A stretch of DNA of 64,000 nt from Cytobacillus firmus. GTDB lineage: Bacteria > Bacillota > Bacilli > Bacillales > Cytobacillaceae. Location: positions 2,194,001 to 2,258,000 of the forward strand of contig NZ_CP098323.1 of NCBI RefSeq assembly GCF_023657595.1, read 5' to 3'. The position numbers were made by a program, and so were the translations under genes. Numbering within the stretch: the first letter of the stretch is position 1; every line of letters begins with the position of its first letter. Shown here piece after piece: positions 9,246 through 17,657 of this stretch. A model generated the notes under the pieces. That model had not been told where the DNA came from and ran no database searches. It saw nothing but the letters and a program-made list of their open reading frames with translations.

Positions 9246-9878
9246 TTACAGCAAACTGAATTCGTAGCCATTTCCCCTAATCTCAGCAATTAACTCAGGC
9301 AGGGCTTCTACAGTCTGGCTTAATTCATGCAAAAGAATGATTGCTCCGTCTTCCAGGTTCTCTAGAACATTTGTGATAATTTGTTCAGGGTCTTTTTTGA
9401 GCTCCCAGTCCATGGACGAGATTCTCCACAATATGGTGGAGAGCCCGAGCTCTTTGGCTGCAGCAATGGTATGTTCATTATACTGTCCAAATGGGGGCCT
9501 GAATAGCTTCACATCTTGGCCCGTGATGGATTCAATCTTTAATTTGCTTCTCCTTAGATCCTGGATTTGTTCATTTGGAGTTAATTTTACATAATTGGAA
9601 TGCTTTGAAGAGTGCGTTCCTAACTGATGGCCTTCTTCAAGAACTCTTTTCCACGGACGCCCGGGGTATAAAAGCCTTGATTGCCAGAAGAAAACAGCTG
9701 GAACCTTTTCTTTCTTCAATATATCCAATAGTTCCGGAAGAACTCTTGCCGGCCCATCGTCAAAAGTCAGTGTTACTGTTTTCTTCAATGGATAACCGGC
9801 ATTAAATAACTTGATGTCAGGGTCGTTCGAAACGTACACGACGTTCGAGCTATCCACAACTCATGGACAATTGGCCAT
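9246..9878 (-). CDS. NodB-type polysaccharide deacetylase with in-frame UGA at codon 6
   Basis: From the GTG at 9857 the frame encodes about 203 residues with all NodB motifs: TFDDGP (catalytic Asp and metal Asp), THSSKH (metal His pair), RPPFGQYN and the final LLHE. There is no signal peptide, so the enzyme would act in the cytoplasm. The only good ribosome binding site (AGGAGG) serves an in-frame ATG at 9878, and codon 6 from there is TGA (9861-9863). Either translation reinitiates at the GTG, the gene carries a nonsense mutation, or UGA is read as selenocysteine. It lies 17 bases after phnC and is probably co-transcribed with it. Confidence 0.8.
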
Positions 9879-9895
9879 TCTTCTTCCTCCTGTTC

Positions 9896-10669
9896 TTAAG
9901 TTGATCGGATATATGATTTTTCGCTATAACTTTCTGCATCATATGTAAATACATACATATCATCTGTGAACTGTTCCGGTTTTCCATCAAAAACAACTTC
10001 CCCATCTTTTAAAGCAATAATCCGGGTTGCATAGCGTTTAGCCAATTGAACATCATGGACATTAATTATGGTTTGCAGACCATGCCGGTTATGCATCTCC
10101 TGCAGCAGGCTGAAGATTCGGTCTGAAGTTCCAGGATCCAGGCTGGCAACAGGCTCGTCTCCCAGCAGGAACCTTGGCCTTTGAAGGAGAGCCCTTGCAA
10201 TGCCGACTCTCTGTTTCTGCCCTCCGCTAAGATGTTCAACTCTGCGGTCGGCAAAGTCGGTTAAGCCCACCTCTGCAATGACTTGTTTAGCCTGAGCCTT
10301 TTCTTCCTCTGTAAACCAGCCAATGAGGTTTTTAAAACTGCTCCTGTAGCCGAACATGCCTGTCAGAACATTTTGCAGGACAGTCAATCGCGGAACTAAA
10401 TTAAAATGCTGAAAGATCATGCCCATCTCCCTGCGGATTCTCCGAAGCTTTTCATCATTAAGTGCAGAAAAGGATTGGCCATCCCAGATGATTTCCCCTG
10501 ATGAAGGGGTCTGCAGGCCATTTAGACAGCGGATCAGCGTGGATTTTCCGGCACCGCTTTTACCTAGCACGCAAACAAAGTCTCCAGGGTGTATCGTCAG
10601 ATTTATTGAATTAAGCGCATGATGCTTCATGCCGGGATAACGGACAGTTATATTTCGAATCTCAAGCAT
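9896..10669 (-). CDS. phnC: ABC transporter ATP-binding protein, PhnC type
   Basis: This is a 257-residue ATPase with Walker A GKSGAGKST (about residue 37), signature LSGGQKQRVGIARAL, Walker B FLLGDEPVASLDP and an H-loop NVHDV. It matches PhnC of phosphonate/phosphite importers. It follows the permease by 12 bases and the binding protein is the first gene, giving the order binding protein, permease, ATPase. Given selD just upstream, it may belong to the PhnD-like branch annotated as putative selenate transporters; the substrate cannot be settled from sequence. Confidence 0.9.
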   Translation of the reverse strand: MLEIRNITVRYPGMKHHALNSINLTIHPGDFVCVLGKSGAGKSTLIRCLNGLQTPSSGEIIWDGQSFSALNDEKLRRIRREMGMIFQHFNLVPRLTVLQNVLTGMFGYRSSFKNLIGWFTEEEKAQAKQVIAEVGLTDFADRRVEHLSGGQKQRVGIARALLQRPRFLLGDEPVASLDPGTSDRIFSLLQEMHNRHGLQTIINVHDVQLAKRYATRIIALKDGEVVFDGKPEQFTDDMYVFTYDAESYSEKSYIRST

Positions 10670-10681
10670 TTCCTGCCTCCT

Positions 10682-11437
10682 TTATATCACTCGGTTCCTG
10701 ACATAGCTTCCAAAAAGGTCCACTAGAATAACGATAATCATAATCACCAGGACATCGAGCGAAACTGAATTGTATTGGAAGGTTTTAAAATCATTAAAAA
10801 GTCTTTGGCCAATTCCTCCCCCGCCAATGAAGCCTAAGATAAGGGAAGTCCTTATGGCAACCTCAAACCGGTAGAAGTAATTTGACAATACATTTGGCCA
10901 TATTTGAGGCAGGATGCTGAATAGAGAAGCAAACCAGCTCTTTGCCCCAACAGCTTTCATAGCCTCCTGCGGACCTGGATCGGATGCTTCAATGAGTTCT
11001 GAGATCAATTTTCCCAGAACCCCAATGTTATGAAACATAATGGCCAGGACAGCCGGAAAAGGACCTAGCCCAAGAGCCGTCAAAAGAATCAAACCAAAAA
11101 CAATTTCAGGGATGGAACGGACAAAGCTGAGGCCTACTCTGGTTATATGGTAGACAAATTTTGAGCCGGATGTGTTTTTGGCGGCAATAAAGCTTAAGGG
11201 AAGCCCGATAATAAGCCCGAAGAAGCTTCCCAGAAAAGCCATCGCCAATGTTTCCAGACTGTCTTCGAGTATCCTTGGAAGGAGTGAAAAATCCATCGGG
11301 AACCAATGGGACAGGAAATCAATCATGTTGCGGAAGTCTTTGAATTTCGATAAGTCGAATTCTGTCAGCTTCATGCTTAGAAAAATAAATAAAGCCAACA
11401 CGGTATATGTTAATATGCTGCGTTTTTTAAACCACAA
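10682..11437 (-). CDS. phnE: ABC transporter permease, PhnE type
   Basis: The 251-residue protein has about five or six membrane segments. The cytoplasmic EAA loop (EAMKAVGAKSWFASLFSILPQ) is the docking site for the ATPase. The sequence RSIPEIVFGLI and the late GGGGIGQ match PhnE-type permeases. It should form a homodimeric channel with PhnC and the PhnD-like lipoprotein. Its start overlaps the end of the phnD-like gene region (phnD stop at 11449), as expected within one operon. Confidence 0.9.
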   Translation of the reverse strand: MWFKKRSILTYTVLALFIFLSMKLTEFDLSKFKDFRNMIDFLSHWFPMDFSLLPRILEDSLETLAMAFLGSFFGLIIGLPLSFIAAKNTSGSKFVYHITRVGLSFVRSIPEIVFGLILLTALGLGPFPAVLAIMFHNIGVLGKLISELIEASDPGPQEAMKAVGAKSWFASLFSILPQIWPNVLSNYFYRFEVAIRTSLILGFIGGGGIGQRLFNDFKTFQYNSVSLDVLVIMIIVILVDLFGSYVRNRVI

Positions 11438-11448
11438 TCTTATCAGCC

Positions 11449-12357
11449 CTATTCTTTAATAAGTCCCTCTTTTAGGGCAGCCTGACGGATGCTTTCATAA
11501 TCTTCGTTGCTTGCTTCAGTAAATCCGCTTGCACCGAATGCATCCAGAATTTCGGGATCTTCAATTGCCAGAAATGCTTCCTTCAATGCTTTAATTGTTT
11601 CTTCATCGGTGTTTTCATGTACAGCCCAAGGGTACTGGAAAAGCTTTTCTGATTTCCAGATCGTTTTAATCTGCTCTCCATCTACTTTTCCTGAATCTAC
11701 TAATTGATTGTAAATGGCACTGTCGATCGCACCGGCATCCACCTGTTTATTTTGAACTGCCAATGCAGTAGCATCATGTGAGCCCGTGAATCGGACGGAT
11801 TTAAAGCTGTGGTCATCCTCGGATTTATATACTTCGCGGTCCTTCAATTCAATGGATGGGATAAGAGATCCTGAAGTTGAATTGATATCACCGAAGGCAA
11901 AGTCAGCTTCACTGCTGTTTTTCAGTAATTCTTCAAGTGAATTCCATGGATTGTCTTTGTGGGTGATGATATATGAATAATAGAATGGCTCTCCATCAAT
12001 CAGCTGTGTAATGATGGCTTTTGCGCCGCTCTTCTCATGGGCAACAACATATGTTAACGGACCGAAATAGGCCATATCAATTTTATCGTAGTTCATGGCT
12101 TCCACTACCCCGTTATAATCCGGATAAACTTCGACAGCTACCTCCCGATCGAGTTTTTCAGATAAGGTTGACTGCAATTTTTCCATGGCTGCTTCCATGG
12201 ATCCCTCTGTTTGAACAGGGATGACCCCAATGGTGAAGGTTTCTTTTGACTTTTCTTTTCCATTCTCGTCTGTATTTTTTGAGTCTGAGTCGTTTCCGCT
12301 GCATGCAGACAGAAGCATCAGTGAAAAGATGGTCAGGAGCATTAAGAATTTTTTCAT
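11449..12357 (-). CDS. phnD: ABC transporter substrate-binding lipoprotein, PhnD type
   Basis: The 302-residue protein has a lipoprotein signal: KK, a hydrophobic core and the lipobox LSAC with Cys19. A Ser/Asp/Lys-rich linker follows. The mature part has PhnD-family features (TIGVIPVQTEGSMEAA, DMAYFGPLTYV, FGDINSTSGSLIP, GSHDATALAVQNKQVDAG). Family members bind phosphonate, phosphite or, in one annotated branch next to selD, putatively selenate. It is the first gene of a phnD-phnE-phnC-deacetylase operon that starts just past the selD terminator. Confidence 0.9.
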   Translation of the reverse strand: MKKFLMLLTIFSLMLLSACSGNDSDSKNTDENGKEKSKETFTIGVIPVQTEGSMEAAMEKLQSTLSEKLDREVAVEVYPDYNGVVEAMNYDKIDMAYFGPLTYVVAHEKSGAKAIITQLIDGEPFYYSYIITHKDNPWNSLEELLKNSSEADFAFGDINSTSGSLIPSIELKDREVYKSEDDHSFKSVRFTGSHDATALAVQNKQVDAGAIDSAIYNQLVDSGKVDGEQIKTIWKSEKLFQYPWAVHENTDEETIKALKEAFLAIEDPEILDAFGASGFTEASNEDYESIRQAALKEGLIKE

Positions 12358-12393
12358 TTTTGCACTTCCTTGTTTATGTTTTGTAGTAAAGGT

Positions 12394-12422
12394 AAAAAAG
12401 GACTCTTTTCGAGTCCTTTTTT
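12394..12422. terminator. Terminator after selD
   Basis: GGACTC (12400-12405) pairs with GAGTCC (12411-12416), with six As on one side and six Ts on the other. It ends the glycosyltransferase-selD transcript on the minus strand and separates it from the phnD promoter region. Confidence 0.88.
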
Positions 12423-13470
12423 AGATAACAGTAATCCTTCCGGGATTCTGATCTGTGACTGTCCCGATGATGGAAGCCCATTCTACCCCTTTTTCCTTTA
12501 GGTCATTTAGGAGGGGTTCAGCTTCTGATTCAGGAACGGTTATTAAAAGTCCTCCTGATGTTATAGCATCACAAAGAATCACTTGGTCTACGTCATCAAT
12601 ATTTTCATATTGAATCCGGCCGGACAGCCATTTATGATTCTTTTTAGAGCCGCCGGGAATAATGTTCTGCTCGGCAAGCTCCCTGGTTTTTGGAAGAACA
12701 GGCACGGCTGTGCTTTCAATGGTTATTCCTGTGCCGCTTCCTTCTGCGATCTCCATGGCATGGCCCAGAAGGCCAAAACCAGTAATGTCTGTGCAGGCAT
12801 TAACCTGGTAGTTATCCATTGCTTCAGCTGCTTCTTTATTCAAAGCAGCCATAACTTCCATCACACGGTCAATGCCTTCCTGATCCAGCATATCCCTTTT
12901 AATTGCTTGAGTAAGAATGCCAACGCCAATCGGCTTGGTTAAGATCAATTTGTCGCCTGGCTTGGCTCCAGCATTTGTTCTTACCCGCTCAGGATGTACG
13001 GTTCCAGTCACAGATAAGCCGAATTTTGGCTCCTGGTCGTCAATGGAGTGCCCACCAACTAACACAGCACCGGATTCTTTCACTTTATCGGATGCACCAG
13101 CCAGAATGTCTGCAAGTATGCTTTTATCCAGTTTGCTGATAGGGAAACCTACAATATTCATGACGGTTATAGGCTTGCCGCCCATTGCGTAAATATCACT
13201 CAGCGAATTGGCTGCGGCGATTTGGCCGAACATATATGGATCATCAACGATAGGAGTGAAGAAATCCAGTGTCTGCACAAGGGCAGTTTCATCATTTATT
13301 TTATATACGCCTGCATCATCCGATGTATCCAATCCTACGAGGAGGTTGGGGTCAGGTACAGACTTAGGCAAATGACGCAGAACCTGCGCCAGGTCTTCAG
13401 GACCAATTTTGCATCCTCAGCCGCCTTTTGTTGATAAAGAAGTCAGTTTTACGATTTCTTCTCTTGACAT
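12421..13470 (-). CDS. selD: Selenide, water dikinase SelD, itself a selenoprotein (Sec at codon 18)
   Basis: SelD makes selenophosphate from selenide and ATP, the donor for selenocysteine, selenouridine and selenosugars. The gene starts at the ATG at 13470, 4 bases after AGGAGAG. Codon 18 is an in-frame TGA (13417-13419) in the context TKGG-U-GCKIGPEDL, exactly the N-terminal active-site loop where other SelD proteins have Cys or Sec. Translation resumes into the full AIR-synthase-like body (VGLDTSDDAGVYKI, TDITGFGLLGHAMEIAEGS, GGLLITVPE). With Sec the protein is 349 residues, the usual SelD length. A stem-loop after the UGA is a candidate bSECIS. Confidence 0.95.
13379..13396 (-). promoter_or_regulatory. 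Candidate bacterial SECIS hairpin in selD
   Basis: In the mRNA AGACCUG pairs with CAGGU-U-CU (one bulged U) around a GCG loop. The loop starts 27 bases after the UGA, within the 16-37 base window known for bacterial SECIS elements, and its first base is G. Function is inferred. Confidence 0.55.
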
Positions 13471-13490
13471 AGTACTCTCTCCTTACTCAA

Positions 13491-14504
13491 TCATTGTTTG
13501 CTTGGGGACTTTTCTAAGATGTTTTCGTAAATGTTTTGAAGTGTTTTGGCTTCATATTCCGAAGAATGACTGCCCTCAACGTAGAGTTTGGCAGCATGCC
13601 CCAATTTGATCCTCAATTCGTTATTATTCACTAGTTTGTCTGCATAATCAAGGAATTCGACCGGATTAGTGTAGATTAAACCGGTTTCCTCATGTGAAAT
13701 GATATTTCTGTTGCCCAGGTTATTGGCTGCAAGAACTGGAAGGCTATACTCCATTGCTTCTAAAATGGCAGCAGGCTGGCCTTCAGAATGGGATGTGTTC
13801 AATACGGCATCCGCTTGCCTGTACAGCTCTCCCATATGGTGATGCGGGATCTGGCCAAGATATTGAACCCATTCTTTATTTTTTTCAGTGAGGGTCTTTA
13901 CGATATTTCCCTCTTCTTCTTCAATAACAGGGCCCGCCAGCCAAAGACGGATGCGGGGATTCTTTTCATATAACACTTTAAGTTTTTCTATGGCAAAAGG
14001 AATATTCTTCACCTTGCGGATTCCTGCCGGCAGCAAAAATAAAAAAGTGCCGTGTTCTTTTTTATAGTCGGCACAAGCTCTAGAAAATATTACAGTGCCC
14101 TGATGGATAACGCTGATTTTATCTTTTGCTTCAGGAACTTCACCTGCCAATACAAGCTTAGCTTCTTCATCAAATACATGTATAGCTTCGGCATTGATAA
14201 TGGTTTGTATGACTTCGGTTTTCTTCAATGGGTCATGAAGGTCGATATTCAAATCAGTGCCGGTCATCGTTACGACGTATCTTTCAGGAATTTCACCAAG
14301 CTTCTTAATAAATTGGCCAAACCGATATGCGTTAAAGCCATGCACAATATCGACTTTTGGCAGGCTGGATAATTTGCAGCGGTCTGTGATATTGATTATT
14401 TCAGTCTCAATGCCCAGATTATTGAGGCTATCAGAAATACGCTGAACGGTAACTGTATTTCCTCTTGCCTGATGAAAATTCGGGCTTGCCAGAAGTACTT
14501 TCAT
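13491..14504 (-). CDS. GT4 glycosyltransferase, SenB-like (putative selenosugar synthase)
   Basis: The 337-residue GT-B enzyme has the family 4 donor-site region SHSEGQPAAILEAMEY followed by PVLAANNLGNRN (E-x7-E). Its N-terminal half (RGNTVTVQRISDSL, VTMTGTDLNIDLHDP) resembles, from memory, the SenB/TIGR04348 family that makes selenosugars from UDP-GlcNAc and selenophosphate. It ends 20 bases before selD on the same strand, so the two should be one operon. That coupling is the main support for a selenium role; BshA of bacillithiol synthesis is a less likely alternative. The ATG at 14504 follows AAGGATGACAGG; an upstream GTG at 14519 is less likely. Confidence 0.8.
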   Translation of the reverse strand: MKVLLASPNFHQARGNTVTVQRISDSLNNLGIETEIINITDRCKLSSLPKVDIVHGFNAYRFGQFIKKLGEIPERYVVTMTGTDLNIDLHDPLKKTEVIQTIINAEAIHVFDEEAKLVLAGEVPEAKDKISVIHQGTVIFSRACADYKKEHGTFLFLLPAGIRKVKNIPFAIEKLKVLYEKNPRIRLWLAGPVIEEEEGNIVKTLTEKNKEWVQYLGQIPHHHMGELYRQADAVLNTSHSEGQPAAILEAMEYSLPVLAANNLGNRNIISHEETGLIYTNPVEFLDYADKLVNNNELRIKLGHAAKLYVEGSHSSEYEAKTLQNIYENILEKSPSKQ

Positions 14505-14632
14505 CCTGTCATCCTTCACAATTGTATTTGCTCTATCTTCGTTTTAATTAAAGTTTGCATCAATTATTGCAGGAATATTTCATCCTGTCCATTAATTGTA
14601 TTTCAGCAGGCTGTTCTTTTAATTATGACTGT

Positions 14633-14664
14633 AAAAAAGCCTGTTTCTATATCAAGAAACAGGC
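14633..14664 (-). terminator. Terminator of pepF
   Basis: GCCTGTTTC (14639-14647) pairs with GAAACAGGC (14656-14664), followed on the minus strand by six Ts. It lies 8 bases after the pepF stop codon. Confidence 0.87.
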
Positions 14665-14671
14665 CATCCTT

Positions 14672-16459
14672 CTATTGGTTTCCGAATTCTTCTACAAGAT
14701 CTTTGAATTTCTGAAGGGAGTTTTCAATCGGGTATGGGGAAGTCAGATCCACTCCGGTTTTCTTTAGCAGCACCAGCGGATAATCGGCGCTTCCGCTTTT
14801 TAAGAACTCCAGATAGTTTTGCAGCGTTTCATTGTCCCCTTCAAGAATTTTCGCTGCCAAATGAATGGCAGACGCAAATCCGGTTGCGTACTTATACACA
14901 TAAAATGGACGGTAAAAATGAGGGATCCTGGCCCAGCCGAATTTCACTTCTTCATCAAAAACAATTTCATCCCCGTTATATTCGCGGAATAAACGTTCAT
15001 AAATTCCGCTGAAAACCTCAGCGTTAAGCGGCGCTCCCCTTTCCGCTAATTCATGGGTTTTCATCTCAAACTCAGCAAACATTACTTGAGTGAAGAAGGT
15101 TCCTTTAAACTGATCAATAAAATGATTAAGGAGATGCCTGCGGACATCTTTATCCTTCTCCATGTTCAGCAGATAATGAATCAGGAGTACTTCGTTCACT
15201 GTGGAAGCGACTTCCGCCACAAAGATGCTGTAGCGGGCGGTGATCTGCGGCTGGTGCTGTGAGCTCAGTTTGCTGTGGACACCATGCCCGCATTCATGAG
15301 CAAGTGTAAAAAGGCTGTCCAGATCATCACGGTGATTCAGAAGGATATAAGGATGAACACCATAAATGCCCAGATTATAGGCGCCTGACCGCTTCCCTGG
15401 AGTTTCACGCACATCAATATAGCGGCCTGACTTAAACTCCTTCAGAATAGAAATATAATCATCCCCAAGAGGCTCGAGCGCTTTACACATTGTGTCATAA
15501 GCTTCTTCATAGGATATTTCAGGTTTAACTCCCTTTACTAAAGGAACACTTAGATCATATTGCCTCAGCTCGTCAACGCCTAACTTTTCCTTGCGGATCG
15601 CAGTATACTGATGCATTGCCCCGATATTCTTTTTAGTCGTCTCAATTAGATTGACATACACCTCCTTTGGCACCTGATCACCGAACAATCCTTTTTCAAG
15701 TGCTGAAGGATAATTGCGGATTTTAGCCATAGTAACATTGTTTTTTATCGCAGCAGAAAGCGTGGAAGCAATGGAGTTCTTCAGCTGCACATATGGCTGG
15801 TAATAGGCCTTATAGGCTTCTTTCCTCTTTTCCCGGTCTTCTTCTTCCATGATTTTCGCATACATGCCCCGTGTCAGTTCAACCTTCTCGCCATCCTCAG
15901 TTGTTACATCGCCAAATTTTATATCTGCATTATTCATCATTCCGAAAGTATGGCTGGGAACCGAAAGTGCTTCGCCAAGATGGGACAGGACTTCCTCCTT
16001 GTCCTTATTAAGGACATGCGGCTTATAGCGGAAGGATTCAAGCAGGTCCTCCTCAAAGTATTTCAAGCCCTTTTCTTCAGCAATATAGCCCTTCAGTGTT
16101 TCCTCATCAAGGCTTAAGAGAAAAGGCATAAAAAAAGAAGTGGAAGAACTGACATTAACGCTTAATTGCTTTGCCCTGTCTACATAGGCCTGAGAATATG
16201 TCACACGTGTGTCTTCATCGGTTTTCAGCATCGCATAAGCATACAGCTTATTAAATATGTAAGAGAGTTTTTCTTTTTTTTCAAGGTATTGATAAAGGGA
16301 GTTGCCATCGTGAATCTGTCCGTCGAAGGTTTTCAGCTTATCGGCCAGTTGTTCAATATGTTTGTAATCTTCTTCCCATGTCTCCATGCTTGGGTATATG
16401 TCTTCCAGATTCCATTTTTCATCCAGCGGAACATCATTTCTGTCTTTGTATGTTTTCAT
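14672..16459 (-). CDS. pepF: Oligoendopeptidase F (M3 family)
   Basis: This is a 595-residue cytosolic zinc peptidase. The zinc site is HECGHGVHS, the HExxH helix of M3 peptidases with Cys and Gly as the middle residues, and the third ligand Glu follows about 25 residues later in the VAEVASTVNE segment. The enzyme cuts short oligopeptides. The ATG at 16459 follows GGAGTAATAAC; the frame extends to 16480 without a binding site. A second, diverged pepF begins at 63229. Confidence 0.96.
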   Translation of the reverse strand: MKTYKDRNDVPLDEKWNLEDIYPSMETWEEDYKHIEQLADKLKTFDGQIHDGNSLYQYLEKKEKLSYIFNKLYAYAMLKTDEDTRVTYSQAYVDRAKQLSVNVSSSTSFFMPFLLSLDEETLKGYIAEEKGLKYFEEDLLESFRYKPHVLNKDKEEVLSHLGEALSVPSHTFGMMNNADIKFGDVTTEDGEKVELTRGMYAKIMEEEDREKRKEAYKAYYQPYVQLKNSIASTLSAAIKNNVTMAKIRNYPSALEKGLFGDQVPKEVYVNLIETTKKNIGAMHQYTAIRKEKLGVDELRQYDLSVPLVKGVKPEISYEEAYDTMCKALEPLGDDYISILKEFKSGRYIDVRETPGKRSGAYNLGIYGVHPYILLNHRDDLDSLFTLAHECGHGVHSKLSSQHQPQITARYSIFVAEVASTVNEVLLIHYLLNMEKDKDVRRHLLNHFIDQFKGTFFTQVMFAEFEMKTHELAERGAPLNAEVFSGIYERLFREYNGDEIVFDEEVKFGWARIPHFYRPFYVYKYATGFASAIHLAAKILEGDNETLQNYLEFLKSGSADYPLVLLKKTGVDLTSPYPIENSLQKFKDLVEEFGNQ

Positions 16460-16548
16460 GTTATTACTCCTTTGCAGCAAACTGTTGTTTTATTAGGCTG
16501 TTTTCGTAAAATTTGTTGCTTGTACATAACTGAGTATAATTTGCTGAG

Positions 16549-16675
16549 TTGATTAGAGCGGAGGGCACTTGACTCCTGCGGGAGTAGCGGGACAGGTGAG
16601 ACCCCGCTGACGCGTAGCGTCGAGGAGGCTCAGCGCCCGCCCCGCGGAAAGCAAGTGCCTGCAGCGGAAATCAAC
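16549..16675. repeat. GC-rich intergenic repeat, copy A
   Basis: A GC-rich block inside AT-rich intergenic DNA, bounded by GTTGAT and ATCAAC. It contains CTCCTGCGGGAG, a GGGACAGGTGAGACCCCGC segment, a cgcgtagcgtcgaggaggct segment and CGCCCGCCCCGCGG. The same blocks recur near 40.6, 48.4 and 57.8 kb. It fills most of the gap between pepF and the next gene (16460-16819); nothing else is seen there. Confidence 0.85.
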
Positions 16676-16819
16676 GGGCGTAATCCATAAGCAAACAACA
16701 ATCTTCGAAAAACAGCCACTATTAATTAACTATATTCAAAAGTTATCGCAAAAACCCTTCCACATTTTTGATTTTATCACTAATGGCTATTAAAATAATG
16801 TTGAAAGGATGTGGACGGT

Positions 16820-17629
16820 TTGGCGATTACTCTGCCTCATATAGAAGACAAAAACAATACTGTGTATTTTCCTCCGGCGGGTCATTTTGAAACGTTTCAG
16901 GACGATGCGCATTATGAAGAGAAAGTCAGGGAATGGGGATTATCAACTACTAGAGAAGTTAAAAAGGAATTCTGGTATAAAGAAAAAACACAGCAGCGTC
17001 TTGTAACGGTTGAAGGGTATCAGACGTACGGCGAGTCTGGAGATTATTATACGATTATAATCGAGTTTCAGGATGGAAATCTGAGCTGCATACATCCGGC
17101 TTATCTTAAGGAGATGCAGTCCCCTAGCTTTGGGAAAGCCCTGGCTGCTGATTTTGGGGATATCTCCTCAGCTCCTTCTGAAAAAGAAGCACCAAAAAAA
17201 GCCGCAGAGAAGTCTGTTGATGAAACAAAAAAATCTGCTGATAACAGCAAAAGTGATAAACCGGCTGCCAAAAAAGCCAAAAAGGAAAAACAGCCTGCGT
17301 TTGAGCTTCCGGCAGATAAGGTTCACTTTACAGCTAAAGTTAAGCAGCTTGCCCTTAGCTGGAACCATTTCAATGAAGCCAATGATGAAGTCATCATACT
17401 TGAAGATCTTATCATTCAGGAGGACGAACCGATTGAAGTTGGGCTTGGCTGGTGTTCCCATTCGAAAACGTTAAAGAAATTTGAACTTCAGCCGGGTGAA
17501 AGACTCGAATTCGATGGGAAAATAGTTAAAAAGAAATTGCCTAAAGGGAAAGACTGTGACGAAGAATTCATTATCGAAGAATCTGTTTTATACAAAATTA
17601 ATAATCCATCAAAAATCAAAAAAAGCTAA
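16820..17629 (+). CDS. Conserved hypothetical protein with Lys/Ala linker
   Basis: About 269 residues in two folded parts. Residues 1-110 include WYKEKTQQRLVTVEGYQTYG and an IIIEFQDGNLSCIHPAYLKEM end. A low-complexity Lys/Ala/Ser/Glu linker of about 55 residues joins them to a beta-rich C-terminal part (VHFTAKVKQLALSW, VGLGWCSHSKTLKKFEL). There is no signal peptide. I do not recognise the family. The start is taken as a TTG at 16820, 7 bases after AAGGATG; a GTG at 16811 is in frame but almost touches that site. Confidence 0.7.
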   Translation: MAITLPHIEDKNNTVYFPPAGHFETFQDDAHYEEKVREWGLSTTREVKKEFWYKEKTQQRLVTVEGYQTYGESGDYYTIIIEFQDGNLSCIHPAYLKEMQSPSFGKALAADFGDISSAPSEKEAPKKAAEKSVDETKKSADNSKSDKPAAKKAKKEKQPAFELPADKVHFTAKVKQLALSWNHFNEANDEVIILEDLIIQEDEPIEVGLGWCSHSKTLKKFELQPGERLEFDGKIVKKKLPKGKDCDEEFIIEESVLYKINNPSKIKKS

Positions 17630-17655
17630 AGAGCATTAAGCTCTTAGCTTTTTTT
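17618..17655. terminator. Bidirectional terminator
   Basis: The arms AAGCTAAAGAGC and GCTCTTAGCTT around ATTAA, with A- and T-runs outside, end both the + strand gene at 17629 and the minus strand gene at 17658. Confidence 0.87.
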
Positions 17656-17657
17656 GA

